Shown here one piece after another: positions 45,890 through 56,005 of a DNA stretch of 64,000 bases; position 1 is the first letter of the stretch; every line of letters begins with the position of its first letter. The translations under genes and the position numbers were made by a program. Under the pieces are notes generated by a model. The model worked only from the letters and a program-made list of their open reading frames with translations, did no database searches and was not told the DNA's origin. The stretch spans positions 404,540-468,539 of the forward strand of contig CP092081.1 of the NCBI GenBank assembly GCA_022226935.1, read 5' to 3'. This stretch comes from Nitrospira sp. Lineage in GTDB: Bacteria > Nitrospirota > Nitrospiria > Nitrospirales > Nitrospiraceae.

Positions 45890-47596
45890 TTAGGCCGTGG
45901 CTTGGAGGAGTGCCGTGAGTGTCGGGAGCACCTGATCCGGAGAAATCTTCCTGGTTTCGCCGCTGTGGCGCAGCTTGAGCTCGACCTGCCCCTGCGCCAA
46001 GCCTTTTTCTCCGATCACCAGGTGAAAGGGGGCGCCGATCAAGTCGGCATCGTTGAATTTCACACCAGCTCGCTCGTCGCGATCGTCCCACAAGACTTCG
46101 ATACCGGCTTGTTCCATCGTTCGATAGAGGGACTCGGCGAGTTGGAGAACCGGCTCAGACTGACTGAGCGGCAAGAGGGTGACATGAAAGGGCGCGATAG
46201 GAATCGGCCATTTGATGCCCTTCGCGTCGTGATTCTGTTCGACCGATGCGGCGGACACACGGCTCACGCCAATGCCATAACAACCCATGACAGCCAGCTG
46301 TTCCTGGCCCTGCGCATCCAGAAAGGTAGCCTTCATTGCCTGGCTATACTTCGTCCCCAGCATGAAGACATGGCCGACTTCGATGCCCTTCGCCGTCTTA
46401 AGAACGCCGTCCTTACGCGGGGAGGGATCGCCGGCTTGTGCATTGCGGAGGTCCGCGAATTGGGCGACGGTGAAATCGCGCGCCCAGTTGGCATCGATGA
46501 AATGGGTATCGGCCTGGTTGCCGCCGACGACAAAGTTCGCCATACCTTTTACGGCCCAATCGGCGAGGATTCGGATCTGTTTTAGCCCGACTGGTCCGGC
46601 AAAGCCCACAGGTGCGCCGGTCAGTTTGGGAATCAATTCTGGCGCGACGAGCTCGATATCAGTCGCGCCAAGAAGACGCTTGACCTTGATTTCGTTCACG
46701 TCATGATCGCCTCGGACGAGGATGGCGACGGTGTCCTTGCCGGTGGTGTAGAGCAGCGTTTTGACGAGTTGTGAGGGGGCAATGTTTAAGAACCTGGTGA
46801 CTTCCTCAACCGTCCGTCGATTCGGAGTGGAGACGGCGGTGAGCGGACGAGGCGCCGGCAAGGCGGATTCCTCTGGTGGAAGGACCTCGGCGCGCTCGAC
46901 ATTCGCGGCGTAGGTGCCTCCCTCGGCGTACACAATCGTTTCTTCACCGGTTTCCGCCAGCACCATAAATTCATGCGAGGAGCTGCCGCCGATCAATCCG
47001 GTGTCTGCCTCTACGGGGCGGAAGGTCAATCCGCAGCGAGCGAAGATGCGGTTATAGGCGTCATACATTTTCTGATAGTTCAGCTTGGCTCCGGCTTCGT
47101 CTCGATCGAAACTGTACGCATCCTTCATGATGAACTCGCGGCCGCGCATCAACCCAAAACGCGGACGGATTTCGTCACGGAACTTCGTCTGGATCTGATA
47201 GAAGTTCAGGGGCATTTGTCGATAGGATCGGACTTCGCGGCGGAAGAGATCAGTAATCACTTCCTCATGGGTCGGGCCCAGGCAGAAATCACGCTCGTGC
47301 CGGTCTTTGAACCGGAGGAGCTCTTTGCCATAGAAATCCCACCGGCCGGTTTCACGCCACAGTTCAGCAGGAGAAGCGACCGGCATGAGGACTTCCTGCG
47401 CGCCGGCGCGGTTCATTTCTTCGCGGACGATGCGTTCGATTTTCCGGAGGACGCGCAAGCCAAGCGGAAGATAGGTGTAGATTCCGGCGGCGACTTTCCG
47501 GATCAGGCCGGCGCGCAGCATGAGGCGATGGCTGACCGTTTCAGCCTCGCCCGGATCCTCACGTAATGTGGGAATGAGAGTTTCGGAGACGCGCAT
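45890..47596 (-). CDS. proS: Prolyl-tRNA synthetase, bacterial type
   Basis: The 568-aa class II synthetase has motif 1/2 regions (MPVASPAELWRETGRW, LGPTHEEVITDLFR, FRDEIRPRFGLMRGREFIMKDAYSF), an editing insertion domain in the middle, and motif 3 GCYGIGVSRV before the anticodon-binding C-terminus. Size fits the ProRS group that contains the INS domain. It starts 6 bp after rseP and closes the uppS-cdsA-dxr-rseP-proS row. Confidence 0.96.
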   Translation of the reverse strand: MRVSETLIPTLREDPGEAETVSHRLMLRAGLIRKVAAGIYTYLPLGLRVLRKIERIVREEMNRAGAQEVLMPVASPAELWRETGRWDFYGKELLRFKDRHERDFCLGPTHEEVITDLFRREVRSYRQMPLNFYQIQTKFRDEIRPRFGLMRGREFIMKDAYSFDRDEAGAKLNYQKMYDAYNRIFARCGLTFRPVEADTGLIGGSSSHEFMVLAETGEETIVYAEGGTYAANVERAEVLPPEESALPAPRPLTAVSTPNRRTVEEVTRFLNIAPSQLVKTLLYTTGKDTVAILVRGDHDVNEIKVKRLLGATDIELVAPELIPKLTGAPVGFAGPVGLKQIRILADWAVKGMANFVVGGNQADTHFIDANWARDFTVAQFADLRNAQAGDPSPRKDGVLKTAKGIEVGHVFMLGTKYSQAMKATFLDAQGQEQLAVMGCYGIGVSRVSAASVEQNHDAKGIKWPIPIAPFHVTLLPLSQSEPVLQLAESLYRTMEQAGIEVLWDDRDERAGVKFNDADLIGAPFHLVIGEKGLAQGQVELKLRHSGETRKISPDQVLPTLTALLQATA

Positions 47597-47602
47597 GTGG
47601 GG

Positions 47603-48994
47603 CTACGGGGAAATCAACCGCTCGATGTCATTCCAAAATGCGAATATCATAATACCGACCAGCAGTACCAAGCCCACCTGTTGTGCCAGTTCTCGCTGCC
47701 GATCTTCAAGTGGTTTTCGTCGAATCGCTTCAATAAAAAAGAACAACAGATGGCCGCCGTCAAGAATTGGGATGGGTAGAAGATTGAGGACACCCAGGTT
47801 GATGCTCAGCATGGCCATGAGAAAGACGAGGCTGGAGGTGCCTTGTTCGGCCGCATCGCCGGCTGTTTTGGCGATCGTCAGCGGGCCACCGATATTCTTG
47901 CGGGAAATATCGCCGGTGATGATCTTATAAATTCCGACCACCGTGAGTTCGGTCCATCCCCAGGTTGCCTGCGCTCCCAGCAACGGGGCTTTCAACGGAT
48001 CGTTGGTTTGCAGAATGGTTTGATTCTGCGCGGAGATGCCGATTTTTCCCACCTCGGCGGGCTTTCCGTCGACCGTGGCTTTTTCCCCCATCGGGGTCAC
48101 CGCAATCGACTGTGCGGCTCCGTTTCGTTGAATGTCGAACTGCAGGGCATGATTCGGATTTTCCCGCACCAGCGCCGTCATCTGCGACCACGTGAAGATG
48201 TCATGCCCATCGATGCGGACGACACGGTCGCCGGCAGCCAAGCCCGCGGCTTGGGCTCGTGAACCGGGAATCACCGCCGTAATGACCGGCGCGCGTTCTT
48301 CAATCCCGAGTTGAAAAATGGTCGTGGCCTTGCCGTTGTCTTGGACCGTGGTCTTGTTGGGAGTGACGAGCACCGTTTTGATCTGCTGCCCGCGCGTCAG
48401 GTCCAACGTGAGTTGCTTCCCATTGCTCTGGGCGATGTATTTCAACAGTTCCGCGTTGGTCGAGATTTCCTTCTCGTTCACCCGAATAACTCTGTCACCG
48501 GGCTTCAATCCTGCCTGATCGGCGGGTGAACCCGGAAGCACGGCTTCAATTTCAGGAATGATGTCTTTGAAGCTTGGCACCGGCAGGGTGTAACCCAGAC
48601 CGATATAGGCCGTATAGATGAGATAGGCGAGGATGAAGTTGAAAATCGGCCCCGCAGCCACAATCAGCGTCTTACCCCAGAGAGACTGATGAACGAACGC
48701 CCGCTTTTTGTCTTCCGGCGTCAGCGGTTCATGCTCGTCTTCTCCGAAGAGCTTGACGTAGCCACCGAGGGGCACGATCGACAGAAGGTATTCGGTTTCA
48801 CCGATTTGCCGTCCGAAGATTTTCGGCCCGAACCCGAGGGAGAACTTCAGGACCTTGACCCCAACCCAGCGTGCGGCTAAGAAATGCCCTGCTTCATGGA
48901 AAGCGACGAGCACGCCCAGGACCACCAGGAACGGAAGGGCCCAGTGAGTCAGCATCGACACCACGTCAGGGGACCAGGCAAAGGTTGTTCCCAC
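47603..48994 (-). CDS. rseP: Site-2 metalloprotease RseP
   Basis: The 463-aa membrane protease starts with GTG 48994 (AAGGAG 7 nt upstream). The zinc site HEAGH is in the first membrane helix (VAFHEAGHFLAARW), two PDZ domains occupy the middle (GSPADQAGLKPGDRV and GSRAQAAGLAAGDRV), and the C-terminal PILDGGHLLFFFIEA carries the LDG motif. It cuts membrane anti-sigma factors in the envelope stress response. The order dxr-rseP is common in bacteria. Confidence 0.95.
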   Translation of the reverse strand: MGTTFAWSPDVVSMLTHWALPFLVVLGVLVAFHEAGHFLAARWVGVKVLKFSLGFGPKIFGRQIGETEYLLSIVPLGGYVKLFGEDEHEPLTPEDKKRAFVHQSLWGKTLIVAAGPIFNFILAYLIYTAYIGLGYTLPVPSFKDIIPEIEAVLPGSPADQAGLKPGDRVIRVNEKEISTNAELLKYIAQSNGKQLTLDLTRGQQIKTVLVTPNKTTVQDNGKATTIFQLGIEERAPVITAVIPGSRAQAAGLAAGDRVVRIDGHDIFTWSQMTALVRENPNHALQFDIQRNGAAQSIAVTPMGEKATVDGKPAEVGKIGISAQNQTILQTNDPLKAPLLGAQATWGWTELTVVGIYKIITGDISRKNIGGPLTIAKTAGDAAEQGTSSLVFLMAMLSINLGVLNLLPIPILDGGHLLFFFIEAIRRKPLEDRQRELAQQVGLVLLVGIMIFAFWNDIERLISP

Positions 48995-49019
48995 AACAAC
49001 ACTCCTTAGGTTCAGGGTA

Positions 49020-50180
49020 TTACCGCGTCAAGGCATGCACGAGAGACTCGGCTTTTTCGCGAGCCCAGCGATCCGCTTCCAGCGCATCATCCAAACCATC
49101 GATGGGTCGCGGCTGGTGAGCTTCCATTGTACTCCGAATGATGTCCGGAATATCGAGAAAACGGATTCCGTTCTGCAGGAACGCTTCCACAGCCACTTCA
49201 TTGGCGGCGTTCATCGTGGCCGGCATGGTGCCGCCGATCCGCAGGGCCTCGTAGCCCAGTTGCAAGCACGGAAAGCGATCATGATCCGGCTTGAAAAAGG
49301 TCAAGGTGCTCACTTCGGTCAAATCCAGCGATGGCAGGTCCAATGGCATCCGTTCAGGATACCGCATCGCGTAGGAAATAGGGGTACGCATATCGGGAAG
49401 GCCCAGCTGCGCGATCACCGAACGATCTTTGTATTCTACCAGAGAATGGATAATGCTCTCCCGATGCACCAAGACCTCGATCTGGGTTTCCGGAATATCA
49501 AAGAGCCAACGCGCCTCAATGACCTCCAATCCCTTATTCATCAGCGTCGCCGAATCGATGGTGATTTTCGAGCCCATTTTCCAATTCGGATGCTGCAAGG
49601 CTCGTTCAGGGCTGACGTCCTGTAACTGCTCGCGGGAAAATCCCCAGAGCGGTCCCCCGGAGGCTGTGAGGATGATGCGTTTGACGTCCTCGCGACGATG
49701 CCCCTCGAGAGACTGGAAGATGGCGCTGTGTTCACTATCGATAGGGAAAATGCGAACCTGATGTTTCTGAGCTTCCGCCTGCATCAAGGCCCCCGCCATG
49801 ACCATCGGTTCTTTATTGGCCAGGGCGATTTGTTTGCCGGCTCTGATCGCGGCCAGCGTGGGCAGCAGCCCTGCGCCGCCCACGATAGCCGAAATCACCA
49901 ATTCAGCCTCCGGGGCTTGCGCGACCTGGGCCACTCCCTCGTTGCCGGAGAGAATGTTTACCGGCAGGTCGGCGCACCGTTGTCGCAACTTCTCCGCGGC
50001 CGGCTCGTTGGCCAAGGCGGCAAAGGCCGGGCGAAACCGGCGGATTTGCGCTTCAAGTTTCTCGTCATTCGAGCCCGCGGTCAGGCCGATGACGCGAAAC
50101 TCCTGAGGGAACCGCTCCACGATATCGAGGGTGTTCGTGCCGATTGAGCCCGTCGAACCCAGTATGACGATGTTCTTCAT
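49020..50180 (-). CDS. dxr: 1-deoxy-D-xylulose 5-phosphate reductoisomerase
   Basis: The 386-aa enzyme of the MEP isoprenoid route shows the NADPH fold GSTGSIGTNTLDIV, the LANKEPMVMAG stretch, ASGGPLWGF and MGSKITIDSATLMNKGLEVIEA with metal-binding residues. Length is normal. It supplies precursors for UppS products and for hopanoids made by the hpn genes later in the window. It lies 32 bp after cdsA. Confidence 0.96.
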   Translation of the reverse strand: MKNIVILGSTGSIGTNTLDIVERFPQEFRVIGLTAGSNDEKLEAQIRRFRPAFAALANEPAAEKLRQRCADLPVNILSGNEGVAQVAQAPEAELVISAIVGGAGLLPTLAAIRAGKQIALANKEPMVMAGALMQAEAQKHQVRIFPIDSEHSAIFQSLEGHRREDVKRIILTASGGPLWGFSREQLQDVSPERALQHPNWKMGSKITIDSATLMNKGLEVIEARWLFDIPETQIEVLVHRESIIHSLVEYKDRSVIAQLGLPDMRTPISYAMRYPERMPLDLPSLDLTEVSTLTFFKPDHDRFPCLQLGYEALRIGGTMPATMNAANEVAVEAFLQNGIRFLDIPDIIRSTMEAHQPRPIDGLDDALEADRWAREKAESLVHALTR

Positions 50181-50212
50181 GGCATGCTCCAGAGCAGGCG
50201 ACCAATCATCCG

Positions 50213-51094
50213 TTACACGGTCGTGACGATCGCGACATAGTAGTAGAAGGCCGGTCCAGTGAACAAGAGGCTATCCAGGCGATCCAGCATCCCGCCGTGG
50301 CCGGGGATCAGGGCGCCGGAATCTTTGACACCCGTGCTGCGTTTTATGGCCGACTCCGCCAGGTCGCCGATGAGGCCGGCGAGGGTGAGAATCACGCCGA
50401 GCACCAAACAATCGACGAGTGAGAGGCTGGGAAGGAACCAGGCCTTTGCCACGACCGCCCCCAGGCAGGCCAGGAGCATTCCTCCCGCCAATCCCTCATA
50501 GGTTTTTTTCGGGCTGACCACCGGCGCTAATGGGCGCCGTCCCAGGGACTTGCCTGCGATATAGGCGCCGGTATCGGCCGCCCAGGTCACCAGGACGACG
50601 AAGAAAATCAGTAAGGCCCCGTCAGGCATTGCTCGAATGAGCAGCAGGTAGCCGAGCAAGAGTCCGATATACAGGACACCCATCACCAGCACCATGCCAT
50701 CCGTCAGCGAATCGCGCAGGGCTTTGCCTGATAGCAGGGGCATACACAGCGCCAACACGACAGTCCCGATCAACACGGTACGGTCTGCCACGACCGTCGG
50801 CCATTGGATGCTGGTCAACAGTAAGCCGGTGGCGGCGACTCCTCCCCAACTCCACCAGGGCCAAGGCGCTTGGGCCAAATGAAGCCGGTAAAATTCCGCG
50901 ACCGCCAGCATCCCGGAGAGGGCGACCAACCCGAAGAAGGCGATCGGCCCGAGGTCGTGCACCAGGATATAGAAAATCGGCAGAAACACGACCGCGGCCA
51001 TCACCCGGCGAACGGTTTCCGAGAAGGAGCGTGGTCGAGCCTTGTCCACCGTGGATGACATCTCCTCGCACTGGCATGCTCCCGGTTTCACCAC
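50213..51094 (-). CDS. cdsA: Phosphatidate cytidylyltransferase
   Basis: The 293-aa membrane enzyme makes CDP-diacylglycerol. Multiple hydrophobic helices precede the signature SAIKRSTGVKDSGALIPGHGG with MLDRLDS near the C-terminus. The start is uncertain: GTG 51094 gives a short extra segment, whereas ATG 51061 has its GAGGAG directly adjacent, too close for good initiation. It is 8 bp from the uppS stop. Confidence 0.94.
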   Translation of the reverse strand: MVKPGACQCEEMSSTVDKARPRSFSETVRRVMAAVVFLPIFYILVHDLGPIAFFGLVALSGMLAVAEFYRLHLAQAPWPWWSWGGVAATGLLLTSIQWPTVVADRTVLIGTVVLALCMPLLSGKALRDSLTDGMVLVMGVLYIGLLLGYLLLIRAMPDGALLIFFVVLVTWAADTGAYIAGKSLGRRPLAPVVSPKKTYEGLAGGMLLACLGAVVAKAWFLPSLSLVDCLVLGVILTLAGLIGDLAESAIKRSTGVKDSGALIPGHGGMLDRLDSLLFTGPAFYYYVAIVTTV

Positions 51095-51102
51095 GGGGGA
51101 GA

Positions 51103-51888
51103 CTAAGAGGAGACGCTACTGAACACTCGGCCGAATCGGCGCTCGCGCCGCTGGTATTCAATCAACGCGACCAAGGTTTCGCGCCGACGGAAATCCGGCC
51201 AGAGAGTCGGGGTGAAGTAGAGTTCCGTATAGGCCAGTTGCCATAACAGAAAATTGCTGATGCGGGTTTCTCCGCTCGTGCGGATCAACAGATCCGGATC
51301 GGGGAGGTCTTGAGTGTACAGGGCCTGTTGCATGGCGCGCTCATCGATCTGGTCTAGAGACAGCCGCCCGTCGCGCACAGACCGCGCGAGCTCCTTCGCG
51401 GCATCGGTCAGTTCCGCGCGGCCTCCGTAACTGAGGGCGACGTTCAGGATCAATTTGTCCAGATGCGCCGTTTCCTGTTCGGTGGTACGGACCCAGCGCA
51501 GGGCCGATGGCGGCAGCGACGTGACCCGGCCGATGGTCTGGAAGCGCACACCCTTTTCGACCAGGCTGGAACGTTCGGTTGAAAGGTAGTGTTCCAGCAA
51601 TCCCATCAAGGCCGTGATTTCCTGGGCCGGACGATTCCAATTTTCCTGAGAAAACGCATAGATGGTGAGCACCTTGATCCCGAGATCGAGCGATAGCGAG
51701 ATCAATTCCCGGACGGACTTAATGCCTTCCTGGTGACCGGCAATACGGGGCAACCCGCGCAATTCAGCCCATCGACCGTTGCCGTCCATAATGACGGCCA
51801 AATGTTTCGGCAGCAGGTCTGGGTCGAGTTGCGAGAGCAGATCGGAGTCGGGGGCAGGCTCGATATCGCGGGACCGAGGATCGCTCAT
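51103..51888 (-). CDS. uppS: Undecaprenyl diphosphate synthase (cis-prenyltransferase)
   Basis: The 261-aa enzyme shows HLAVIMDGNGRWA with the catalytic Asp, GHQEG, YAFSQENWNRP, ALSYGGRAELTDA and the C-terminal DLLIRTSGETRISNFLLWQ. It makes the C55 carrier for peptidoglycan and O-antigen. It is the first gene of the envelope row. A possible -10 (TATAAG, 51915-51910) lies upstream, but the -35 is weak. Confidence 0.96.
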   Translation of the reverse strand: MSDPRSRDIEPAPDSDLLSQLDPDLLPKHLAVIMDGNGRWAELRGLPRIAGHQEGIKSVRELISLSLDLGIKVLTIYAFSQENWNRPAQEITALMGLLEHYLSTERSSLVEKGVRFQTIGRVTSLPPSALRWVRTTEQETAHLDKLILNVALSYGGRAELTDAAKELARSVRDGRLSLDQIDERAMQQALYTQDLPDPDLLIRTSGETRISNFLLWQLAYTELYFTPTLWPDFRRRETLVALIEYQRRERRFGRVFSSVSS

Positions 51889-52024
51889 GGAACGGCGTGG
51901 GCACCTTTTCTTATAATGACGTGAATCCTCAGACAGGTAAGGCGAGTCTAGCGACGGGGTGGGGGAAAGTCAAACAATATTTCCCAAATTCGCTGTATTT
52001 GCGGGTGGTTCGAGAGTGTTTACA

Positions 52025-52054
52025 TTGCGCCCCCAGAAAAGAGTACGTTATACT
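52025..52054 (+). promoter_or_regulatory. Promoter for tldD-pmbA
   Basis: TTGCGC (52025-52030) and TATACT (52049-52054) with 18-bp spacing give a start near 52061, just before AGAGGAG and ATG 52081. Confidence 0.6.
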
Positions 52055-52080
52055 CACGCACCGCACGAGAGGAGTGATTC

Positions 52081-53517
52081 ATGTCCAATAACGAGTCCGG
52101 CGCGCTGGCGCGTTTCGGAGTCACCGATCGAGATATCGAGCAAGCGTTGGGACGGGTGAAGGTCTCCGCCGTCGACTATGCCGACCTCTATTTCGAATAC
52201 TGCCAGTCAGAATCGGTCTCCATGGAAGAGGGGATCGTCAAACGGGCAACGAAAAGTGTCGGGCAGGGTGTCGGTGTGCGGGCGACCGCCGGAGAGAAAA
52301 CCGGATTTGCCTATTCCGATGAACTGACCCCCAAGGATTTGAACATCGCCGCCGATACGGCACGCTATATCGCCAATTCGGTTCAAGGTACGGCCCCGGT
52401 TCCCGTCACCCATCGGCCGGCTCTGGCGCGGAATCTGTACCCTCACGACCGCGCCACGATCGAAGTGGCGACCCGCGACCGGGTGACGCTGTTGAACGCC
52501 ATCGATGCGGAAGCCAGGCGGTATGATCCTCGGATCAAGAACGTCATGGCGGCTTACAATACCGAATATAAAGTCATGTTGGTCGCGACTTCCGACGGGC
52601 TCATGGTCGGAGATATTCAACCGTTGTCCAGGCTACAGGTGACCTGTATCGCGGAAGAGAACGGCAACCGGCAGGTGGGAACGTTCGGCGGGGGCGGCCG
52701 GATCGGGTTGGACTATTTTCAGAACGATCAGCGGTATCTGCACTTTGCGCGGGAAGCGGCACGGGAAGCCATCCTGAATCTGAGCGCCGTCGATGCGCCG
52801 GCCGGGGTCATGCCGGTTGTGCTCGGCGGAGGCTGGCCGGGCATTTTGCTCCATGAAGCGATTGGCCATGGGCTGGAGGCGGATTTCAATCGCAAGAAAA
52901 CCTCAGCATTCTCGAACTTACTGGGCAAGAAGGTGGCGTCCGAGGTCTGTACCATCGTCGATGACGGCACGCTTCCGCTCCGGCGCGGGTCGTTGAATGT
53001 GGATGATGAAGGAACACCGACCAGCCGCACGGTCCTGATCGAAAAAGGTATTCTGCGCGGGTATATCACCGACAAACTGAATGCCAGGCTCATGGGCATT
53101 CCGGTGACCGGCAATGGGCGCCGCGAAAGTTATCAAAGTGTGGTGTTGCCGCGAATGACCAACACCTTCATGCTGGCCGGTGAATCCGATCCGCAGGACA
53201 TCATCAAGTCGGTGAAGAAGGGCCTGTACGCCGTGTCGTTCGGCGGCGGGCAAGTCGACATCACCAACGGCAAATTCGTCTTTTCCGCCAGCGAAGCCTA
53301 CCTCATCGAGGACGGGAAAATTACCAGGCCTGTGAAGGGCGCCACGTTGATCGGCAGCGGCCCGGATATTTTGAAGCAGGTCTCCATGGTGGGGCATGAT
53401 TTAAAGCTTGATGAAGGAATCGGCACCTGTGGCAAGGAAGGGCAGTCAGTCCCGGTCGGCGTCGGACTCCCCACCATACGCATCGACGAAATCACCGTCG
53501 GCGGGACGAAAGCATAA
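52081..53517 (+). CDS. tldD: Metalloprotease TldD
   Basis: The 478-aa protein carries the TldD zinc motif HEAIGHGLEAD and the family core VVLGGGWPGILLHEAIGH. The C-terminal VGHDLKLDEGIGTCGKEGQ...GLPTIRIDEITVGG is also typical. TldD and TldE (PmbA) form a heterodimer that degrades unfolded peptides and matures some RiPPs such as microcin B17. PmbA follows 2 bp downstream. Confidence 0.95.
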   Translation: MSNNESGALARFGVTDRDIEQALGRVKVSAVDYADLYFEYCQSESVSMEEGIVKRATKSVGQGVGVRATAGEKTGFAYSDELTPKDLNIAADTARYIANSVQGTAPVPVTHRPALARNLYPHDRATIEVATRDRVTLLNAIDAEARRYDPRIKNVMAAYNTEYKVMLVATSDGLMVGDIQPLSRLQVTCIAEENGNRQVGTFGGGGRIGLDYFQNDQRYLHFAREAAREAILNLSAVDAPAGVMPVVLGGGWPGILLHEAIGHGLEADFNRKKTSAFSNLLGKKVASEVCTIVDDGTLPLRRGSLNVDDEGTPTSRTVLIEKGILRGYITDKLNARLMGIPVTGNGRRESYQSVVLPRMTNTFMLAGESDPQDIIKSVKKGLYAVSFGGGQVDITNGKFVFSASEAYLIEDGKITRPVKGATLIGSGPDILKQVSMVGHDLKLDEGIGTCGKEGQSVPVGVGLPTIRIDEITVGGTKA

Positions 53518-53519
53518 CT

Positions 53520-54878
53520 ATGACACGTATGATCGGCGAACAAGACTATACGACGGTCGCGCAGGATCTGCTCGCGCGAGCCTCGAAACAGGGCGCGACG
53601 GCGGCGGACGTCATGGTGGCGGACGGTGAAACCCTCTCGGTACAGGTCAGAATGGGGGCCGTCGATCGATTGACAAAAGCGCGTGAAAAGCGATTGGGAT
53701 TGCGGGTGTTCTTTGGGCAGCGATCTGCCAGCGCCTCGACATCCGATTTTTCCCGTGATTCGCTGGAACGGTTTGTCCAAGAAACCTGCGCTTTGGCGCA
53801 AGCGGTGGTGGAGGACCCTGTATCTGGGCTTCCCGAGCCGGGACAATGCGCCACCGAATTTCCTGAGTTGCACATTCACGATGCGACGAAGTTGCAGACG
53901 GATGAGCAGATTGCCCTGGCGCTTCGCGCCGAACACGCGGCGTTTGCCGCGGATTCCCGCATTACCAACTCGGAAGGGGGCGAATGCGACTCCTCGTCCG
54001 GCCGAATCATTCTGGCCAACAGCCACGGGTTTCTCGGGCAATACGCCAACAGCAGCTTTTCCCTGTCGGTTTCGCCGATCGCGTCGGATGCGGCCGGCAT
54101 GCAGCGGGATTATTGGTATGGCGTGAACCGATCGTTTGCCAAACTGGAAAGCCCGGAAGCCATCGGGCAGGAGGCTACCAGGCGAACTGTCCGGAAGTTA
54201 GGCGCGCGCAAAGCGGCGACTTGCCGGGTGCCGGTGGTCTTTGATCCCGAAGTGGCCGGCAGCTTGCTGAGCCATCTCTGCAGTGCGCTCTCGGGGTACG
54301 CTCTATACAAGGGGGCCTCCTTTCTCATCGGGCAACTCGGCCAACAAATCGCGCCGGACTTTGTGACCATTTATGACGATGGGCGGATGCCCGGTGGTCT
54401 AGGCACGCGCCCGTTTGACGGCGAAGGTTTGCCGACCAGGAAACAGGCTGTTGTGGAACGCGGCCGATTGACCAGTTATTTACTGGATATCTACTCCGGC
54501 AAAAAATTGGGATTGCCCTCGACGGGGAATGCGGCCCGCAGTATCGGGGAAAGTCCCTCCGCGGGGCCGACGAACTTTTACATGGTGCCGGGTACGACCA
54601 GGCCGGAAGACATTCTCTCAACGGTGAAACAAGGCTTATATGTGACGGATTTGATCGGCTTCGGCATCAATATGGTCACCGGAGATTATTCCCGCGGAGC
54701 GAGCGGGTTCTGGATCGAAAACGGCGAGCTAGCCTATCCGGTCGAGGAGATCACCATCGCGAGCAATTTGAAACAGATGTATTCAACCATTGAGACCATT
54801 GGGTCGGATCTGGTGTTCCGCGGACGCATCGCCAGCCCGACGGTGAAGATTGCCGAAATGATGGTCGCAGGGAACTAG
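53520..54878 (+). CDS. pmbA: TldE / PmbA, partner of TldD
   Basis: The 452-aa homologue lacks the HEXXXH metal site, as known for TldE, and keeps the family fold (ATAADVMVADGETLSVQVRMG, KRLGLRVFFGQRSA, SPTVKIAEMMVAGN). The start ATG 53520 directly follows the TldD stop. It should act with TldD as a heterodimeric protease. Confidence 0.94.
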   Translation: MTRMIGEQDYTTVAQDLLARASKQGATAADVMVADGETLSVQVRMGAVDRLTKAREKRLGLRVFFGQRSASASTSDFSRDSLERFVQETCALAQAVVEDPVSGLPEPGQCATEFPELHIHDATKLQTDEQIALALRAEHAAFAADSRITNSEGGECDSSSGRIILANSHGFLGQYANSSFSLSVSPIASDAAGMQRDYWYGVNRSFAKLESPEAIGQEATRRTVRKLGARKAATCRVPVVFDPEVAGSLLSHLCSALSGYALYKGASFLIGQLGQQIAPDFVTIYDDGRMPGGLGTRPFDGEGLPTRKQAVVERGRLTSYLLDIYSGKKLGLPSTGNAARSIGESPSAGPTNFYMVPGTTRPEDILSTVKQGLYVTDLIGFGINMVTGDYSRGASGFWIENGELAYPVEEITIASNLKQMYSTIETIGSDLVFRGRIASPTVKIAEMMVAGN

Positions 54879-54897
54879 CGACAAGGGGGGATGGGTG

Positions 54898-55452
54898 ATG
54901 CAACGATTGATGGCCTCAATGCTTGGCGCCCTGCTGGCGATTCCTGCGATCAGCATGGCGGCAGAGTTTCACGTGACCAGTCCCACGATCAAGGATCAGA
55001 GCACGATTGGCAATGAGCACGTGTTCAACGGCTTTGGCTGTACGGGTCAGAATGTCTCACCCGCGCTGCAATGGGATCATGCTCCGAAGGACACCAAGAG
55101 TTTTGCCGTGACGGTGTACGATCCCGATGCTCCCACCGGAAGCGGCTGGTGGCATTGGCTGATCTTCAACATTCCGCCGGGTACCACCGGATTGCTGGCT
55201 GGTGCGGGAAACCAGGACAGCGCCGGCGCTCCGGCGGGCAGCATTCAAAGCATGACCGATTTTGGACAGCCGGGCTTCGGGGGCCCCTGCCCTCCGCCCG
55301 GAGACAAGCCGCATCGGTATATCTTTACGGTCTTTGCGTTGAAGGTAGACCAGTTGCCGCTCAAAAAGGAGGCGCCCGGAGCGATGGTCGGGTATTATCT
55401 CAATCAGAATGTCATCGGAACAGCATCCTTTACCGGGCTGTATGGGCGGTAA
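54898..55452 (+). CDS. YbhB/YbcL-family PEBP-like periplasmic protein
   Basis: The 184-aa protein has a signal peptide (LMASMLGALLAIPAISMAA) and the phosphatidylethanolamine-binding-protein fold: CTGQNVSPALQW, VYDPDAPTGSGWWHWLIFNIP, and GFGGPCPPPGDKPHRYIFTVFAL. The ligand and role of the family are unsettled. ATG 54898 is preferred over GTG 54895 from the GGGGGG spacing. It is 19 bp after pmbA. Confidence 0.9.
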   Translation: MQRLMASMLGALLAIPAISMAAEFHVTSPTIKDQSTIGNEHVFNGFGCTGQNVSPALQWDHAPKDTKSFAVTVYDPDAPTGSGWWHWLIFNIPPGTTGLLAGAGNQDSAGAPAGSIQSMTDFGQPGFGGPCPPPGDKPHRYIFTVFALKVDQLPLKKEAPGAMVGYYLNQNVIGTASFTGLYGR

Positions 55453-55487
55453 GCGGGCAATCATCAGAATACAGTAAGGAACACATC

Positions 55488-55943
55488 ATGGCTCTTGATG
55501 CCGAACTCGGAAAAATCATGTTGCAGTTGATCACGTCGCGATACGAGGATCGACATTGGCGCAAAAAAATTGAGAAGACGCTCAGTTTGCCGCAGAGCGG
55601 AGTCGGAGACGAACGTCAGCAGCAGATGTTTTTGTATCTGAAGCTGAATCTGAAGGCGTACAAATCCAGGCGGGCGGACCCCGACGACTGGATTCTGGGC
55701 GGATATGCCACGAAGGAAGTCATCGATCGGGCGAAGTTTCAGCCGCACCTGGTGGGGCAGGGGATCACGGCGGACGATGTCGCATTTCTTGGCGTCGATC
55801 CGGGTCCTGAAATCGATGAAGCCTGGTGGGAAGACATGTTGGTGGCCTGGTTTGGCGCACCCGAAGAAGAGGAAGAAGGTGAGTCAGCGGAGGAGGCATC
55901 GCCCGCTGAAACGACTGCCGAAAGCCATCCTGCCCGTAGCTGA
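55488..55943 (+). CDS. Hypothetical acidic protein (151 aa)
   Basis: ATG 55488 has AAGGA upstream. The soluble helical protein contains DRHWRKKIEKTLSLP, MFLYLKLNLKAYKSRRADPDDWILGG, EIDEAWWEDMLVAWFG and a Glu-rich tail. I do not recognise a family. It follows the PEBP gene by 35 bp and is probably in the same transcript. Confidence 0.7.
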   Translation: MALDAELGKIMLQLITSRYEDRHWRKKIEKTLSLPQSGVGDERQQQMFLYLKLNLKAYKSRRADPDDWILGGYATKEVIDRAKFQPHLVGQGITADDVAFLGVDPGPEIDEAWWEDMLVAWFGAPEEEEEGESAEEASPAETTAESHPARS

Positions 55944-56005
55944 ACGCACCGCGCCGTCCGGCTGCCTTGCCTGTTCGGCGAGGCGGCCTGGGCTTGGCTT
56001 CTCTG

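Noticed and set aside
52081-54878. tldD-pmbA as part of a RiPP cluster
   Set aside because: No precursor-like short gene, cyclodehydratase or exporter is close by; the pair is probably the housekeeping protease.
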